17,513 nucleotides of DNA from Gallionella sp. (GTDB lineage: Bacteria > Pseudomonadota > Gammaproteobacteria > Burkholderiales > Gallionellaceae): positions 1 through 17,513 of the forward strand of contig JANYHX010000033.1 of the NCBI GenBank assembly GCA_025362155.1. Reading direction: 5' to 3'. Each line of letters opens with the position of its first letter. Position 1 is the first letter of the stretch. Below are positions 15,782 through 17,513 of this stretch, in pieces. The translations under genes and the position numbers were made by a program. Below the pieces are notes generated by a model that saw only the letters and a list, made by a program, of their open reading frames with translations, was not told the DNA's origin and did not search any database.

Positions 15782-17185
15782 TCATAATTTACTGGTATCA
15801 ACAAAATGCCCAGCGATGGCCGCAGCCGCAGCCATTTCCGGACTTACCAGGTGGGTACGCCCACCCTGCCCCTGCCGCCCTTCAAAATTGCGGTTGGAAG
15901 TCGATGCACAGCGTTCGCCCGGCAAGAGTTTATCGTCATTCATCGCTAAACACATTGAGCAACCCGGCTCGCGCCATTCAAACCCTGCTGCGATAAATAT
16001 CTTGTCCAGACCTTCCAGCTCGGCCTGCCGCTTCACCAGGCCGGAGCCCGGCACCACCATCGCCAACTTCACATTCCCTGCAACATGCTTGCCGCGCGCG
16101 ATCACGGCTGCAGCACGTAAATCCTCAATGCGTGAATTGGTGCAGGAGCCGATGAATACCTTGTCGATATTGATTTCCGCAATCGGGGTATTCGCCGTCA
16201 AGCCCATATATTTCAATGCGCGTTCGGCAGCATTTCGCTTACCCGCATCAGTCATGCTCGCCGGATCGGGCACGCGACCATCTACCGCGACCACCATTTC
16301 CGGCGACGTCCCCCAGGTCACCTGCGGCTTGATCTGCCCGGCATCCAGCTTGACGATTGCGTCGAATTGCGCGCCCTCATCGCTGTGCAAACTGTGCCAG
16401 TAAGCCACAGCCTTGTCCCACAACTCGCCGTGCGGCGCAAACGGACGACCCTGGAGATAATTGATAGTAGTGTCGTCCGCCGCGATCATGCCTGCACGCG
16501 CACCGGCTTCTATGGCCATATTGCACACTGTCATGCGGCCTTCCATCGAAAGGCCGCGTATCGTGCTGCCAGCAAACTCAATGGTATAGCCAGTGCCGCC
16601 CGCTGTACCGATCTGGCCAATCACCGCCAGTGCGATGTCCTTGGCAGTGACACCCCTACCCAACGCGCCCTCCACCAGCACCTGCATGGCCTTGGTTTTT
16701 TTCATCAACAAACATTGCGTCGCCATCACGTGCTCAACTTCGGAGGTTCCGATACCAAACGCCAGCGCAGCGAACGCGCCGTGCGTACTGGTATGCGAGT
16801 CGCCGCACACCACTGTCATACCCGGCAAGGTCGCGCCTTGTTCGGGGCCGATTACATGCACGATGCCCTGGCGCACATCGGACATTTTGAATTCGTTCAC
16901 GCCAAACTCGGCGCAATTGCTATCCAGCGTCTCAATCTGCAAACGCGAAACCGGGTCGGCGATGCCCTGTGCGCGCCCGGTGGTAGGCACGTTATGATCC
17001 GCAACAGCAAGTATCGAAGCGGTACGCCACACTTTGCGCCCGGCCAGCTTCAATCCTTCAAAGGCCTGCGGGCTGGTTACTTCATGCACCAGATGGCGGT
17101 CGATATAAATCAACGCGGTGCCATCGGCTTCCTGCCGCACCACGTGAGCATTCCAAAGCTTGTCGTAAAGGGTTTGCGCTTTCAT
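15782..17185 (-). CDS. leuC: 3-isopropylmalate dehydratase large subunit
   Basis: Aconitase-family 4Fe-4S subunit of isopropylmalate isomerase, acting with LeuD. 467 residues, normal length. The cluster cysteines are C348 (GSCTNSR), C409 and C412 (PGCSMCLAM); [28 protein letters not shown] (about 126-153) and the C-terminal [22 protein letters not shown] are typical. The ATG at 17185 gives the expected [16 protein letters not shown]. No strong ribosome binding site is visible upstream. It appears to be the first gene of the leu-asd transcript, since the region beyond carries a plus-strand remnant. Confidence 0.97.
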   Translation of the reverse strand: MKAQTLYDKLWNAHVVRQEADGTALIYIDRHLVHEVTSPQAFEGLKLAGRKVWRTASILAVADHNVPTTGRAQGIADPVSRLQIETLDSNCAEFGVNEFKMSDVRQGIVHVIGPEQGATLPGMTVVCGDSHTSTHGAFAALAFGIGTSEVEHVMATQCLLMKKTKAMQVLVEGALGRGVTAKDIALAVIGQIGTAGGTGYTIEFAGSTIRGLSMEGRMTVCNMAIEAGARAGMIAADDTTINYLQGRPFAPHGELWDKAVAYWHSLHSDEGAQFDAIVKLDAGQIKPQVTWGTSPEMVVAVDGRVPDPASMTDAGKRNAAERALKYMGLTANTPIAEINIDKVFIGSCTNSRIEDLRAAAVIARGKHVAGNVKLAMVVPGSGLVKRQAELEGLDKIFIAAGFEWREPGCSMCLAMNDDKLLPGERCASTSNRNFEGRQGQGGRTHLVSPEMAAAAAIAGHFVDTSKL

Positions 17186-17265
17186 ACTATTCGCTTGCTG
17201 AAGACTCGATTAATTTTGAAATTACCAATTTTTAGAGCTTAAGATTATGCCATAACAGCAACGCC
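17186..17265 (-). promoter_or_regulatory. leuC upstream region, possible weak promoter
   Basis: An 80-base A+T-rich gap between leuC and the divergent transposase-like remnant. On the minus strand CATAAT (plus coordinates 17244-17249) could be a -10 box, but the matching -35 positions (TTAGCC or TAGCCA, 17267-17273) fit poorly and would lie inside the remnant. I see no leucine-rich leader peptide, attenuator hairpin or T-box. The leu promoter must be here or further right, but this assignment is tentative. Confidence 0.3.
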
Positions 17266-17513
17266 ATGGCTAAGCCTTCACGGGATGAGCGACAAATATC
17301 TAACGCAGAAACTGGAGATATTCATCGAGACATGCAGTTTGCCCTTAAAAAACCTAGACCATACTTCAACCACAAAGCCGTGCACCGACACGACGACGAG
17401 TACGGCTATGGCCTGCTGCCGTGTTGGCAAGATTGCGTGAGTTGCGTCTGAGCCACCCCAGCCTGGGGGCGGAGAAGTTGCAGATATTCCTGGCGGACTG
17501 GTGTGAGCCACGC
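17266..17513 (+). pseudogene. transposase/integrase-like remnant, frameshifted, runs off right edge
   Basis: The plus-strand frame from the ATG at 17266 (MAKPSRDERQISNAETGD...) runs through DDEYGYGLLPC and then loses sense, ending at 17451. A second frame opens at the same place: from 17424 it reads LARLRELRLSHPSLGAEKLQ and continues to the window edge. The two join as ...YGYGLLP(V)LARLRELRLSHPSLG... if one G is added near 17420, so a single-base deletion is the simplest explanation. The HPSLGAEKL stretch resembles the helical region ahead of the catalytic core in IS481-like or other integrase-core transposases. The family is my recollection and the core itself is outside the window. Confidence 0.55.

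Noticed and set aside
16367..17242. A 291-codon plus-strand open frame opposite leuC
   Set aside because: Antisense to intact leuC, with no recognisable protein features and no ribosome binding site context.
17278..17511. Minus-strand 77-codon open frame at the right edge
   Set aside because: It is antisense to the transposase-like remnant and has no recognisable features or family resemblance.

Overview
This is a chromosomal window from a betaproteobacterium. The leuC-leuD-leuB-asd-fimV-truA-trpF-trpB-trpA-accD-folC-SPOR-cvpA-purF order is a conserved betaproteobacterial arrangement. The moderate G+C and interspersed repeats fit something like Nitrosomonadales/Gallionellaceae, but that finer placement is inference. 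Every intact gene lies on the minus strand, so transcription runs from high to low coordinates. The only plus-strand gene is a transposase-like remnant at the right edge.

Layout, in transcription order. (1) 17185-12755: leucine synthesis and aspartate semialdehyde dehydrogenase (leuC, a small secreted Lys/Gly-rich protein gene, leuD, leuB, asd). (2) 12748-9701: fimV, a large LysM/TPR membrane protein, closed by a clear intrinsic terminator (9650-9682). (3) 9633-5068: a CbiQ/EcfT-like membrane protein, truA, trpF and trpB, then a hicA-hicB toxin-antitoxin pair, then trpA. (4) 5054-1: accD, an A+T-rich gene of unknown function next to an inverted-repeat element, folC, a SPOR-domain gene, cvpA and the 5' part of purF. 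Junctions are tight, with overlaps or gaps of a few bases, which implies translational coupling through much of the region. TrpF, TrpB and TrpA catalyse the last steps of tryptophan synthesis. LeuC/LeuD form isopropylmalate isomerase and feed LeuB. Asd supplies the lysine, threonine and methionine branch.

The core genes are ordinary; what was inserted between and inside them is not. folC carries two in-frame copies of a short palindromic element. One copy is itself split by a second element of exactly 60 bases (20 codons). Relatives of that second element form an array in the 5' end of the fimV frame, lengthening or displacing the FimV N-terminus. A hicAB module sits precisely between trpB and trpA, which are normally adjacent. 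A probable HEPN-like gene and an 80-bp inverted-repeat element separate accD from folC. truA is preceded by a 14-bp tandem duplication that makes a chain of mini-ORFs linked by ATGA overlaps. I see no rRNA, tRNA or CRISPR array.
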